Source: Gemmatimonadota bacterium (GTDB taxonomy: Bacteria > Gemmatimonadota > Gemmatimonadetes > Longimicrobiales > Gaopeijiaceae). Taken from it: a stretch of DNA of 64,000 bases. Positions 8,267-16,125 of the stretch are shown piece after piece. The first letter of the stretch is position 1. The number at the start of each line of letters is the position of its first letter. Below the pieces are notes generated by a model. That model was given only the letters and a program-made list of their open reading frames with translations, searched no databases and was not told where the DNA came from. The translations under genes and the position numbers were made by a program. The stretch is from contig JAJDXS010000075.1 in the NCBI GenBank assembly GCA_022823145.1, forward strand, positions 1 to 64,000. The letters are read 5' to 3'.

Positions 8267-9553
8267 TCAGCCGCGCGCGTCCACCAGTGCCCGTGCGTCT
8301 TCCGGAATCGTGCCGGCCACCACCCCCTCCACCCCCGCCCGCACCTTCACGGCTTCCCGGATCCGCCCGCTCAGCCTGTCCATCTGCGCGGCGTCGAGGG
8401 TGCACCCGGGCGCGGCCTCGATCCGCACGGTGAGCACGTCCTGCCCGTCGGCGCCCTCGGTCACCACGGCCTGGTAGCGTCCCACTGACGGCTCCGGGCC
8501 CAGCGCCGCGGCCAGCTCGCGCGGATGCACGAACATGCCCTTGACCTTGACTCCCTCGCCCACGCGGCCCAGGAACCCGACGAGCCGCGGGCTGGTGCGG
8601 CCGCATCGGCACGGCTCCCGGTTCCACGCGGACAGGTCTCCCGTCCCCAGCCGCACTAGCGGGTAGACCTCGTTCGGGCTGGTCACCACGACCTGCCCGG
8701 CCTCTCCCTCGGCCGCCGGACGGTCGTCACCCGGCACCAGCACCTCGACCACGATCTCGATCGAGACGTGCCACCCGTCCTTTGCCTCGCACTCGTAGCC
8801 GAGCGTGCCGCAGTCGGCGGTCCCGTACGCCTGGTAGACGTCGACGCCGAACTCGTCCTGGAGCTTTGTGCGCAGCGGGGGCGGGAGCGGCGCACCGGTG
8901 ACGAGGGCGCGCTGGAACGGCAGCCGGCGTCCCGTTTCCCGCGCCCGCTCCAGCAGCGTGAGCAGGAACTGCGGCGTGCCGGTGTAGCCTGTGGCCGCGG
9001 CCGCGCACGCCGTGTCGATCTGCGCGGCCGAGTTGCCGACGCCGCCGGGGATGACCGCGCAGCCGACCGCGCGCAGCCCGCTGTCCAGCATCATCCCCCC
9101 GGGGGTGAGGTGGTAGGCGAAGGTGTTGAGCACCACGTCGTCCGGCCGGAATCCGGCGGCCCAGACTGCCGGTGCCATCCGCCAGAAGTCGTCGCGGTTG
9201 CCCTCCGGGTCGTTGATCGGCCCCGGCGAACGGTAGATCCGGCGCAGCGAGCCCGGCGGCACCGAGAGCATCCCGCCGAATGGGGGCTCGGCGGCCTGGA
9301 GGCCCGGCAGATCGTCCTTGGACAGCACCGGGATCGCGGCCAGATCGGCGACGTTCTCGACATCGCCCGGCGAGATCCCCGCCGCGTCCAGGCGCCGCTG
9401 GATCTCGCGGCTGCGCATGGTGCCGTAACGGACCGCCAGCACGGCCAGCCGGTCCTGCACGGCGTCCCAGTCGGCGGGGGCCTCGCAGTCGGGATCGTAG
9501 AGCGGCGCGCGGGGTGTGCCGGGTCCGCCAGGCCCGCGATTCGCACCCGTCAC
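8267..9553 (-). CDS. AMP-forming ligase, phenylacetate-CoA ligase (PaaK) family
   Basis: Predicted to activate an aryl or alkyl carboxylate to its CoA thioester through an acyl-AMP. The protein is 428 aa, the size of PaaK enzymes (about 430-440). It shows the family A5-like motif AYGTADCGTLGYEC, a C-terminal RLGTGDLS element, a Cys pair CRCGR, and FLGRVGEGVKVKGMFVHP before the small C-terminal domain. GTG 9553 overlaps the stop of the ABC ATPase upstream as GTGA; a much longer open frame upstream is only the shadow of that gene. It closes the Liv-type operon, so its substrate is probably what the transporter imports. The exact acid is unknown. Confidence 0.85.
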   Translation of the reverse strand: MTGANRGPGGPGTPRAPLYDPDCEAPADWDAVQDRLAVLAVRYGTMRSREIQRRLDAAGISPGDVENVADLAAIPVLSKDDLPGLQAAEPPFGGMLSVPPGSLRRIYRSPGPINDPEGNRDDFWRMAPAVWAAGFRPDDVVLNTFAYHLTPGGMMLDSGLRAVGCAVIPGGVGNSAAQIDTACAAAATGYTGTPQFLLTLLERARETGRRLPFQRALVTGAPLPPPLRTKLQDEFGVDVYQAYGTADCGTLGYECEAKDGWHVSIEIVVEVLVPGDDRPAAEGEAGQVVVTSPNEVYPLVRLGTGDLSAWNREPCRCGRTSPRLVGFLGRVGEGVKVKGMFVHPRELAAALGPEPSVGRYQAVVTEGADGQDVLTVRIEAAPGCTLDAAQMDRLSGRIREAVKVRAGVEGVVAGTIPEDARALVDARG

Positions 9554-10392
9554 GACAGCCACCGCTTTCTGCGCCGGTAGTGCTTCACGTCGCGGTACGA
9601 CCGGCGCCCGGCGTCGCCCAGCCCGAGGTAGAACTCCTTCACATCCTCGTTGGTGCGCAGTTCGTCGGCCGTGCCCTCCATGACGACACGTCCACCCTCC
9701 ATCACGTACCCGTAGTCGGCGACGGAGAGCGCGATGCGCGCGTTCTGCTCGACCAGGAGGATCGTGGTGCCCTCGTCGCGGTTGATCCGCCGGATGATCT
9801 CGAAGATGCTCTCGACCAGGATAGGTGCGAGGCCCAGCGACGGTTCGTCGAGGAGCATCATGCGCGGGCGGGCCATCAGCGCGCGGCCCAGCGCCAGCAT
9901 CTGCTGTTCGCCGCCGGACAGGTGGCCGGCGGTCTGGCGGTGCCGTTCGGCGAGCGCCGGGAAGTAGTGGAAGACCTTCTCCAGATCGGCCTCGGTGCCG
10001 CGCCGGTCGTGGCGGGTGTAGGCGCCCGCGGCCAGGTTCTCGCGCACGGTGAGATGCTCGAACACGCGCCGCCCTTCGAGCACCTGGAAGATGCCCTTCT
10101 CGACGATCCGGTGCGCGTCCGTCCCCTGGATCTCCTCGCCGTCGAAGACGATCGTGCCGTCGGTGACCTCGCCGTCCTCGACGTACAGCAGCCCCGAGAT
10201 CGCCTTCAGCGTCGTGGTCTTCCCCGCCCCGTTCGACCCCAGCAGCGCCGCGATCCTGCCCTCGGCGACCTCCAGCGACAGCCCCCGCAGCACGAGGATC
10301 ACATCGTCGTAGAGGACCTCGATGTTGTTGAGGCACAACAGCGGGTCGGCGCCGTTCCCGGCGCCACCGTCGCGGGCCGGCCTCGCGGTCAA
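9550..10392 (-). CDS. livF: Branched-chain-type ABC importer ATPase, LivF-like
   Basis: Cytoplasmic ATPase subunit (280 aa) of a HAAT/Liv importer. Visible are Walker A GSNGAGKTT, Q-loop IFQVLEGRRVFEHLT, signature LSGGEQQMLALGRALM, Walker B MMLLDEPSLGLAP and the switch His region LVEQNA. The LEGRRVF and SLGLAP variants are typical of LivF rather than LivG. It starts with TTG 10392, four bases after the substrate-binding-protein stop, so translation is probably coupled. The C-terminus is extended by a basic tail (KHYRRRKRW). Partner ATPase LivG is at 19966-20754, unusually 9 kb away. Confidence 0.9.
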   Translation of the reverse strand: MTARPARDGGAGNGADPLLCLNNIEVLYDDVILVLRGLSLEVAEGRIAALLGSNGAGKTTTLKAISGLLYVEDGEVTDGTIVFDGEEIQGTDAHRIVEKGIFQVLEGRRVFEHLTVRENLAAGAYTRHDRRGTEADLEKVFHYFPALAERHRQTAGHLSGGEQQMLALGRALMARPRMMLLDEPSLGLAPILVESIFEIIRRINRDEGTTILLVEQNARIALSVADYGYVMEGGRVVMEGTADELRTNEDVKEFYLGLGDAGRRSYRDVKHYRRRKRWLS

Positions 10393-10396
10393 CGGC

Positions 10397-11608
10397 CTAC
10401 GACCTCGGCGGCGCCTGAAGGAACTCGGTAAAGGGAGTCCACTCGCCCCCCTCGACCCGGAAGATCCTCAGGCCCTTCGCTCCGAGGTGATCGTTCGGCG
10501 TAAAGGTGATCGGCACCGTCACGCCCCCCATGTCCAGGTCCGTGAAGGTCTCGAGCGCGGCCTTGATGTTCGCTCCCGTGAGCTCCTGCCCCGACGCCAG
10601 CACCTGCTCCATCGCCTGGCCGAAGACCGCGAACGTCCACCACGCCTGGGTGTAGGCGTTGGTCTTGCCCGCGACCGACTCGCCCTTGCCGGCCAGGTAG
10701 TCGCGGATCACGCGCGTGCCCGGCACGTCGACGCTGAGCGGGGCATAGGGGATCGTCCCCAGCATGCCCTCGGCCACCTCGCCCGCCAGGTCCACCAGCT
10801 GCGCGTTGGCGCACCAGTTGAGGCAGACGAAGGTGAGGTCCAGACCCAGGCTGTTCGCGTTCTGCAGGGCAACGCTGGCCGGGCCGGAGGTGTTCTGGAA
10901 GACCACGTACTGCGCGCCGCTCTGGCGGATCCGCGAGAACTCGGCCGTGTAGTCGACCGCCCCCCGCGGCATCTCGTAGAGGGCCAATTCGATCCCCAGC
11001 GCCTCGGCGAACTCGACCCCGCCGTGCCGCGAAGGCGACAGCCCGAAGGGACTCGCGTTGTGCATCAGCGCGACGATCGGCGTCCCCTCCCCGTGGTTGC
11101 GCGCGATCCAGTCGAGCGCGATGCGGAACTGGTCGGTGTAGGTGGGCGCGACGAGGAAGTTGTACGGCGCTTCCGCGGGATCGCCGAGCACATGCGAGAG
11201 CGAGGCCGAGCTGAACGGGATCTCGTCCTCGGTGATGCGGAGACGCAGCGCCTCGGTGTCGCCGGTGCCCCACCCCATGAACACCACCGCGCCCTCGGCG
11301 ACGAACTGGCTGTAGAGTTGCTCGGCACGGTCGACCTGGTAGGCGTAGTCCTGGTAGATCAGGTCGATCGGCCGTCCCTCGATCCCGCCCTGCATGTTCA
11401 CCCAGTCGACGTAGCCGCGCATCCCGTCAGCGTAGTCGGTCCCCACGTCGGCCGTGGGTCCGGTGAGGTCGAAGATGGCGCCGACCTTGATCGCGTTGTC
11501 GGCCGCGCCGTCTCCCCCGCCATCGCCGCAGGCCCCGTTGAAAGCGAGCAGACCGGCGGCAGCGAGCAAGCACAAACGAATCGGCCGCTGATGTGGGTAT
11601 CGGGTCAT
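10397..11608 (-). CDS. livK: Liv-type ABC importer substrate-binding lipoprotein
   Basis: Periplasmic binding protein of the HAAT/Liv family (403 aa from ATG 11608, which has GGAGGAG upstream; the frame is open 10 codons further). The signal peptide ends in the lipobox FNGAC, followed by a Gly-rich linker, then IKVGAIFDLTGPTADVG, the hallmark N-terminus of peripla_BP_6 domains. The ligand is not evident. CoA ligases both here (8267) and with the permeases (18071) suggest a carboxylic acid rather than an amino acid. It lies 33 bases after the MacB/LolD-type permease, with which it may share a transcript. Confidence 0.88.
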   Translation of the reverse strand: MTRYPHQRPIRLCLLAAAGLLAFNGACGDGGGDGAADNAIKVGAIFDLTGPTADVGTDYADGMRGYVDWVNMQGGIEGRPIDLIYQDYAYQVDRAEQLYSQFVAEGAVVFMGWGTGDTEALRLRITEDEIPFSSASLSHVLGDPAEAPYNFLVAPTYTDQFRIALDWIARNHGEGTPIVALMHNASPFGLSPSRHGGVEFAEALGIELALYEMPRGAVDYTAEFSRIRQSGAQYVVFQNTSGPASVALQNANSLGLDLTFVCLNWCANAQLVDLAGEVAEGMLGTIPYAPLSVDVPGTRVIRDYLAGKGESVAGKTNAYTQAWWTFAVFGQAMEQVLASGQELTGANIKAALETFTDLDMGGVTVPITFTPNDHLGAKGLRIFRVEGGEWTPFTEFLQAPPRS

Positions 11609-11641
11609 GGCGTCACTCCTCCTCGACCTAAGTGGCACCCC

Positions 11642-12907
11642 CTACACGCGCACCGCAAGTCCGTCGTGCAGGGCGGTACGGTAGGCCTTGAGCGCGGGCA
11701 CGAATCCCATCAGGAATCCGGCCGTCACCACCGCGGCCAGGAAGAGCAACTCGATCGAGCCCGGGGGCCGGATCGGGATGAAGAGGCCCACCTGCGCCTC
11801 GACAATCGGCTGCCCGGCCGAGAGTAGCGCGTACACCAGCGCCAGTCCGGCGATCGCCCCCGCCGCGGACAGGCACACCGACTCCAGCACCAGCAGCGCG
11901 ACGATCCTCTTCGGGCCAGCGCCGACGGCGCGCAGGATCGCCATTTCGCGGCGGCGTTCGTTCAGCGACGTGTACAGCGAGACCAGCATGCCGAGCAGCC
12001 CCACCAGCACGACGAAGATCGTCACCAGGCGCAGCCCCGTCTCCGCGTACCCGATCCCCTGCCACATCTCGTTCAGCGCCAGGCCGGGGATGACCGCCAT
12101 CATCGGCTCGCCCTCGTAGTCGTTGATCTCGCGCTGCAGCCGGAGCACGTCGCGGCGGTTGGTGGCGCCCACGAAGAACGACGTCACCTGGGTGATCTCG
12201 ATCTCCTCCATCGCGAGCACGTCGTCGCGCGTTTGCTCTTCGCCGGGCATGGGCGGAGCGCCGTCCTCCCAGCCGAAGTGGATGGCCTCGATTCCCTCGA
12301 GGGTGACGTAGACCGCGCGGTCGACGGGCGTGAACGTCTTGTCTAGGATGCCCACCACCGCGAACGGCATCTGGTCATGGTTCAGAAAGCCCACCTCGCC
12401 GATCCCGTGGGTCACCGCGACCTGGTCGCCGAGCCCGTATCCGAGCTCGGCGGCCACGTCCGCACCAAGGGTGACGTCGAAGACCTCCGAGCCGGCGCGG
12501 CCCTCGGCCAGCGCGATCTCCTGTCCCCCGCGGTACCGGTAACGGCGATAGAATTCCTCGTTGGTGCCGATGACCCGGAATCCCCGGTGGCTGTCCCCGA
12601 GCCCGTAGGGAATGGTCCACTCGATCGCGGGATGCTCGGCCCATTCGCGGTAGGTGTCCCAGGACAGGTTGTTCGTCGGCGACCCCATGCCGAAGACCGA
12701 ATACAGCAGCAGCTGGATGGTGCCCCCCTTGGCGCCCACGATCAGGTCGGTCTGGCTGATGGTGTTGGAGAAGCTCTCGCGCATGCCCACGCGGACGTTC
12801 TCGACGCCGATCAGCAGCGCTACGCTGAGCGCGATCGAACCCACCGTGAGCGAGGTGCTGAAGGCGCGGTTGCGCAGCGACTTGAGCGCGAGGTCGAGGC
12901 TGAGCAT
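11642..12907 (-). CDS. ABC transporter permease, MacB/FtsX type
   Basis: Inner-membrane permease of 421 aa. ATG 12907 overlaps the ATPase stop by one base (TGATG). It has the MacB/LolC layout: one N-terminal transmembrane segment (FSTSLTVGSIALSVALLIGV), a large periplasmic domain of about 240 residues, then three C-terminal segments with the NERRREMAILRAVGA cytoplasmic motif of FtsX-domain permeases. With the ATPase and DUF3299 protein upstream it resembles cassettes that I recall as the zinc-regulated zrg operon of Vibrio; that parallel is by architecture only. No MacA-like adaptor is present. Confidence 0.85.
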   Translation of the reverse strand: MLSLDLALKSLRNRAFSTSLTVGSIALSVALLIGVENVRVGMRESFSNTISQTDLIVGAKGGTIQLLLYSVFGMGSPTNNLSWDTYREWAEHPAIEWTIPYGLGDSHRGFRVIGTNEEFYRRYRYRGGQEIALAEGRAGSEVFDVTLGADVAAELGYGLGDQVAVTHGIGEVGFLNHDQMPFAVVGILDKTFTPVDRAVYVTLEGIEAIHFGWEDGAPPMPGEEQTRDDVLAMEEIEITQVTSFFVGATNRRDVLRLQREINDYEGEPMMAVIPGLALNEMWQGIGYAETGLRLVTIFVVLVGLLGMLVSLYTSLNERRREMAILRAVGAGPKRIVALLVLESVCLSAAGAIAGLALVYALLSAGQPIVEAQVGLFIPIRPPGSIELLFLAAVVTAGFLMGFVPALKAYRTALHDGLAVRV

Positions 12908-13590
12908 CACAGCGCGGTCCTGTTGATGTCGGGGAGCGAGATCGTGCGCGAGAACATGCTCTCCAGCGTGCGGTCGTGACTCACGAACACCAGCGTGGCG
13001 CCGGCGAGCTCGCACTCGGCAAACAGCAACTCGAGGAAGACTTCCCGGCGGTCGAAGTCGAGCGACGAGGTCGGTTCGTCAGCCACGATGATCTCCGGGG
13101 CTCCGATGAGCGCCCGGCACGCGGCCACCCGCTGCTGCTGGCCCACCGACAGCTCCGTCACCCGCTTTTTCAGGAGGTCGCCGATGTGGAGGTGGTCGGC
13201 GAGCAGCGCTGCGGTCTCCTTCACGCCCGCGCCGTCGAGCCGGGCCCGGCGTGCGGCGTTCATGCGTGCCGGGAGCGCGATGTTGTCGAGAACCGACAGG
13301 TAGGGGATGAGGTTGAACATCTGGAACACGTAGCCGATGTGCTCCGCCCGGAAGGCGTCCCTCTGGGCTCCGGAGAGCGATGTCAGGTCGCGTCCAAGTA
13401 GTTTGACCTCTCCCTCCTGGGCCTTGAGCACGCCCGCCAGCACGCCGAGCAGCGTGGTCTTGCCGCTCCCGCTCGGACCGAAAAGGAACGCGCGCGTCCC
13501 CCGCTCAAGGGTCAATTCGGGGATGTCGAGCACCCACGGCCCATTTCCGTAGCGGAAACGGAGCCCATGGACCTCGATAGCCAGGCTCAT
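12907..13590 (-). CDS. ABC transporter ATPase, LolD/MacB type
   Basis: A 227-aa ATPase with Walker A GPSGSGKTTLLG, Q-loop YVFQMFNLIPYLS, signature ELSVGQQQRVAACRALI, Walker B IIVADEPTSSLD and switch FVSHDR. The QQQRVA signature and short length match the MacB/LolD group that drives mechanotransmission permeases. It is translated just before the FtsX-type permease (1-base overlap) and 39 bases after the DUF3299 gene. The transported or extruded molecule cannot be told from sequence. Confidence 0.9.
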   Translation of the reverse strand: MSLAIEVHGLRFRYGNGPWVLDIPELTLERGTRAFLFGPSGSGKTTLLGVLAGVLKAQEGEVKLLGRDLTSLSGAQRDAFRAEHIGYVFQMFNLIPYLSVLDNIALPARMNAARRARLDGAGVKETAALLADHLHIGDLLKKRVTELSVGQQQRVAACRALIGAPEIIVADEPTSSLDFDRREVFLELLFAECELAGATLVFVSHDRTLESMFSRTISLPDINRTAL

Positions 13591-13629
13591 CCGTACCGCA
13601 TCCGGGCCAGCGAGCGATCGAATCGCGGC

Positions 13630-14133
13630 TCAAGCCTCGTACGGATACACCCTTTGGCCGGTGATGGTGAATCCCACGTAGCCGTAGACGCTCTCGGTCA
13701 TCTCGATGCTGAGCACCCCTTCGACCCACACCGGGTTCCAGCCGTCCATCTTCGCGCGCTTGCCCTCGTCCATCTCGATGTAGACGAGCTGATTGGGCGG
13801 GGGAGGCGGCGTGTGGATGCAGGCACCGACGTAGGGCACAAGGAGGAACTCCGTGGCCGATGACGCGAAGTCCTCGAGCGGTACAGTGAAACCGGGGACC
13901 TTGACGAGCTTGCCCTCAAGTGCGGCCAGCTCCTCGGTCTTCTCGCCGGTGCGGTAGTTCAGCGAGGCCAGGAGCCGCCACCCCACTTCGGTGGGATCGT
14001 CGGCGGATGCGACCGCGGGGCCGTCGACCGGGCGCTCGGCCACAGGTCCCGGGTGGCCGCCCGCACCGGCGGGGGTCACCGCCAGCAGCATGCCGGCTGC
14101 CACGGAGAGAAGTCTGCGGCTTGCTATCGTCAT
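13630..14133 (-). CDS. DUF3299-family exported protein
   Basis: A 167-aa secreted protein. ATG 14133 is preceded by GGAGGTT and begins a signal peptide (RRLLSVAAGMLLAVTPAGAGG). The mature part contains the DUF3299 pattern: LEGKLVKVPGFTVPLE, FLLVPYVGACIHTPPPPPNQ and a beta-rich end with GFTITGQRVYPYEA. The Cys-Ile-His-Thr-Pro element is the most conserved part of the family and might bind a metal. It sits directly before the LolD/MacB ATPase and permease, an association seen elsewhere. Role unproven. Confidence 0.78.
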   Translation of the reverse strand: MTIASRRLLSVAAGMLLAVTPAGAGGHPGPVAERPVDGPAVASADDPTEVGWRLLASLNYRTGEKTEELAALEGKLVKVPGFTVPLEDFASSATEFLLVPYVGACIHTPPPPPNQLVYIEMDEGKRAKMDGWNPVWVEGVLSIEMTESVYGYVGFTITGQRVYPYEA

Positions 14134-14158
14134 CACCAACCTCCGATTGTCTGAATCC

Positions 14159-15769
14159 TCAGCGCGATCCCTCGTCATCCTCCGAGATCGGCCGCGTGAT
14201 TGTCGGGTACGTGATCCCCAGCTGCTCCAGATAGGTCTCGAAGCGGGTCTCATCATAGTAGTACTGTCGCAGCAGGGGACGGAAGGTATCCATGATCTCC
14301 CGGTTGAGATCGATGGGCGGCGGATCGTCCGGTCCAAGGAAGGGAATGTACTCGACGCCCGCGCTCTGATCTTCCCGGAAGTAGGTCCAGGCCTGGTCGA
14401 CCAGCTCGGGCTGCGCGAAGAGCTGAAGCGCGGTGCGAGCCATCACGCGGGCGCCCGCGACCGCTCCCTTGTGCGCGATGGGGGTGGCCATCGCCATGGC
14501 GCTCGACCAGTGGTGGCCGGGAAGCCCCGGCACGTTCGACGGGAAGCGCAGGGTCACCGTGGGCACGTTCCAGGAGATGTCGCCGATGTCGTCGGACCCG
14601 CCGCTCCGGCGCGGACCCGGCGTGCCGAGCTGCGACAGCGCGGTCGGCATCCCCGACGGGACGCTCCCGACCGATTGCTGCACCGCACTCGCGAAGTCGT
14701 GGTCGTCGTCGGTCCACTCCGGGAGCCCGACATCCTGGATGTGCTCGTACATGGTCTCGGCCACGACCTTGTTGAAGTGCCGCGGCCAGGCGGTGCCGAT
14801 GATCCGGTACGACATCTCGGTGTCGGTCATCATGGCCGCGCCTTCAGCGATGCGGATGGCCGTGTCGAAGTTGCGCTTGATGTCCTCGTAGTCCATCTCG
14901 CGGATGAAATACCATACCGAAGCGCTCGGCGGAACCACGTTGGGCTGATCGCCCCCGTCGCTGATCACGTAGTGCGAGCGCTGGTCGGGCCGCAGATGCT
15001 CGCGCCGGAAGTTCCATGCGACGTTCATCAGCTCGACCGCGTCCAGGGCGCTGCGGCCCCGCCACGGAGCGCCCGCGCCGTGCGCCGCCTCGCCAGCGAA
15101 GGTGAACTCCACGGAGACGAGCCCCGTCCCGCCGCCCTGCCCCCAGCTCACCGACAGGTTGCTGCTGACGTGAGTGAACAGGGTGACGTCGATGTCCTCC
15201 AGGTAGCCGTCCCTCACGTACCAGGCCTTCGAGGCCAGCTGCTCCTCGGCGACTCCGGGCCAGAGCACCAGCGTGCCCTGGATGCCCTCGGCGTCCATGA
15301 CCTCCTTGAGCGCCAGCGCCGCCACCACGTTCACCGCCTGCCCCGAGTTGTGCCCCTCGCCGTGTCCGGGCGCGCCCGGGATCAGCGGGTCGTGATACGC
15401 CACGCCCGGTTTCTGGTTGGCCTTCGGAATCCCGTCGATGTCCGACCCGAACGAGATCACCGGCCTGCCGCTGCCCCAGCGCGCGAACCAGGCGGTCGGA
15501 ATGCCCGCGGGCTCACGCTCGATGGTGAAGCCGTTCTCCTCGAGAATGCCCGTGATATAGGCCGAGGTCTCGATCTCCTGCTGCCCGAGTTCGGAGAAGG
15601 AGAAGATCTTGTCGACCATGACCTGGGCCAGCTTCGCGCGATCGAGAACACCCTCTTCCACGCGGGTTACCAGCGGCGCCAGATCCTCGTCGGAGAGGCT
15701 CTGCGCGACCGTTGCCACGGGGGTGATGAGAAGGGCGGCCAGCGTCGCCGTAATTGTTCGTTTGACCAT
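14159..15769 (-). CDS. Exported M20-type amidohydrolase, AbgB/HmrA-like
   Basis: A zinc-dependent amidohydrolase of 536 aa. ATG 15769 has AGG seven bases upstream; ATG 15775 is also possible but too close to it. A signal peptide (TITATLAALLITPVATVAQ) exports it. Metal-site motifs are SFGSDIDGIP, GHGEGHNSG and WPGVAEEQ, followed by the dimerisation (lid) domain with FTFAGEAAHGAGAPWRGRSALD. These features and the size match p-aminobenzoyl-glutamate hydrolase subunit B relatives rather than M20 dipeptidases. Its natural substrate is probably an N-acyl amino acid or small amide in the periplasm. It begins a long minus-strand run that continues into the ABC cassette and livK. Confidence 0.85.
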   Translation of the reverse strand: MVKRTITATLAALLITPVATVAQSLSDEDLAPLVTRVEEGVLDRAKLAQVMVDKIFSFSELGQQEIETSAYITGILEENGFTIEREPAGIPTAWFARWGSGRPVISFGSDIDGIPKANQKPGVAYHDPLIPGAPGHGEGHNSGQAVNVVAALALKEVMDAEGIQGTLVLWPGVAEEQLASKAWYVRDGYLEDIDVTLFTHVSSNLSVSWGQGGGTGLVSVEFTFAGEAAHGAGAPWRGRSALDAVELMNVAWNFRREHLRPDQRSHYVISDGGDQPNVVPPSASVWYFIREMDYEDIKRNFDTAIRIAEGAAMMTDTEMSYRIIGTAWPRHFNKVVAETMYEHIQDVGLPEWTDDDHDFASAVQQSVGSVPSGMPTALSQLGTPGPRRSGGSDDIGDISWNVPTVTLRFPSNVPGLPGHHWSSAMAMATPIAHKGAVAGARVMARTALQLFAQPELVDQAWTYFREDQSAGVEYIPFLGPDDPPPIDLNREIMDTFRPLLRQYYYDETRFETYLEQLGITYPTITRPISEDDEGSR

Positions 15770-15899
15770 GGGCATACCTGGATTGCAGGAACGGCGGAAT
15801 CGGGAACTCCTGAAGATAGGCGCTGCCCGCCCGCGTCGGAAAGAGCATGCCCGTGCAGGTCCTGACTCGGAGAAGCTGTACCGTTTGTGCCCGTCCTGC

Positions 15900-15934
15900 T
15901 CATGGTTCAGGTTGTTATCTATCCTGAACCATGA
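15900..15934. promoter_or_regulatory. Perfect inverted repeat, 12-bp arms, 11-base spacer
   Basis: Arms TCATGGTTCAGG (15900-15911) and CCTGAACCATGA (15923-15934) pair perfectly. They lie 131-165 bases before the amidohydrolase start. This could be an operator or a 5'-leader hairpin. No T-run follows on the minus strand, which argues against a terminator. Confidence 0.6.
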
Positions 15935-16080
15935 CCGACACGTTCCCGCGGGAGAGTGGTGGTGCGGCGGCTTCGTGGGGGGGCTCGCGGCAGATTTCTG
16001 CGGGCGTGTGCGACATACTCGTGGGGGGTGGTGCCGGCGGCGGCAGAGTGCGCACATCATGTATCGTAACCATTACTTTT

Positions 16081-16098
16081 TGTAAAGTTGTCTTTACA
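16081..16098. promoter_or_regulatory. TyrR/PhhR-box-like palindrome
   Basis: TGTAAAGTTGTCTTTACA has 7-bp perfect arms and fits the TyrR-box consensus TGTAAA-N6-TTTACA exactly. It lies 28 bases beyond the livM stop and about 310 bases upstream of the amidohydrolase. A TyrR/PhhR-type aromatic-amino-acid regulator is inference from consensus alone; other regulators use similar sites. Confidence 0.45.
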
Positions 16099-16125
16099 TC
16101 ACAGCGCGCCGGAGGTTTCCTCGCC

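Larger units (their letters stand above)
15770..16125. other. Intergenic region, 356 bp, with two strong palindromes
   Basis: No gene is convincing here. It separates the two halves of the Liv-type cluster and holds the 12-bp-arm inverted repeat at 15900-15934 and the TyrR-box-like palindrome at 16081-16098. It presumably contains the promoter of the amidohydrolase operon on the minus strand. Confidence 0.6.

Noticed and set aside
8267..10336. 689-aa open frame running through the livF region
   Set aside because: Its first 260 residues are Arg/Pro-rich shadow of livF; only the part from GTG 9553 has protein-like content.
12907..14133. Interpreting the ABC set as MacAB-TolC
   Set aside because: No adaptor or TolC-like gene is adjacent; DUF3299 linkage points elsewhere.
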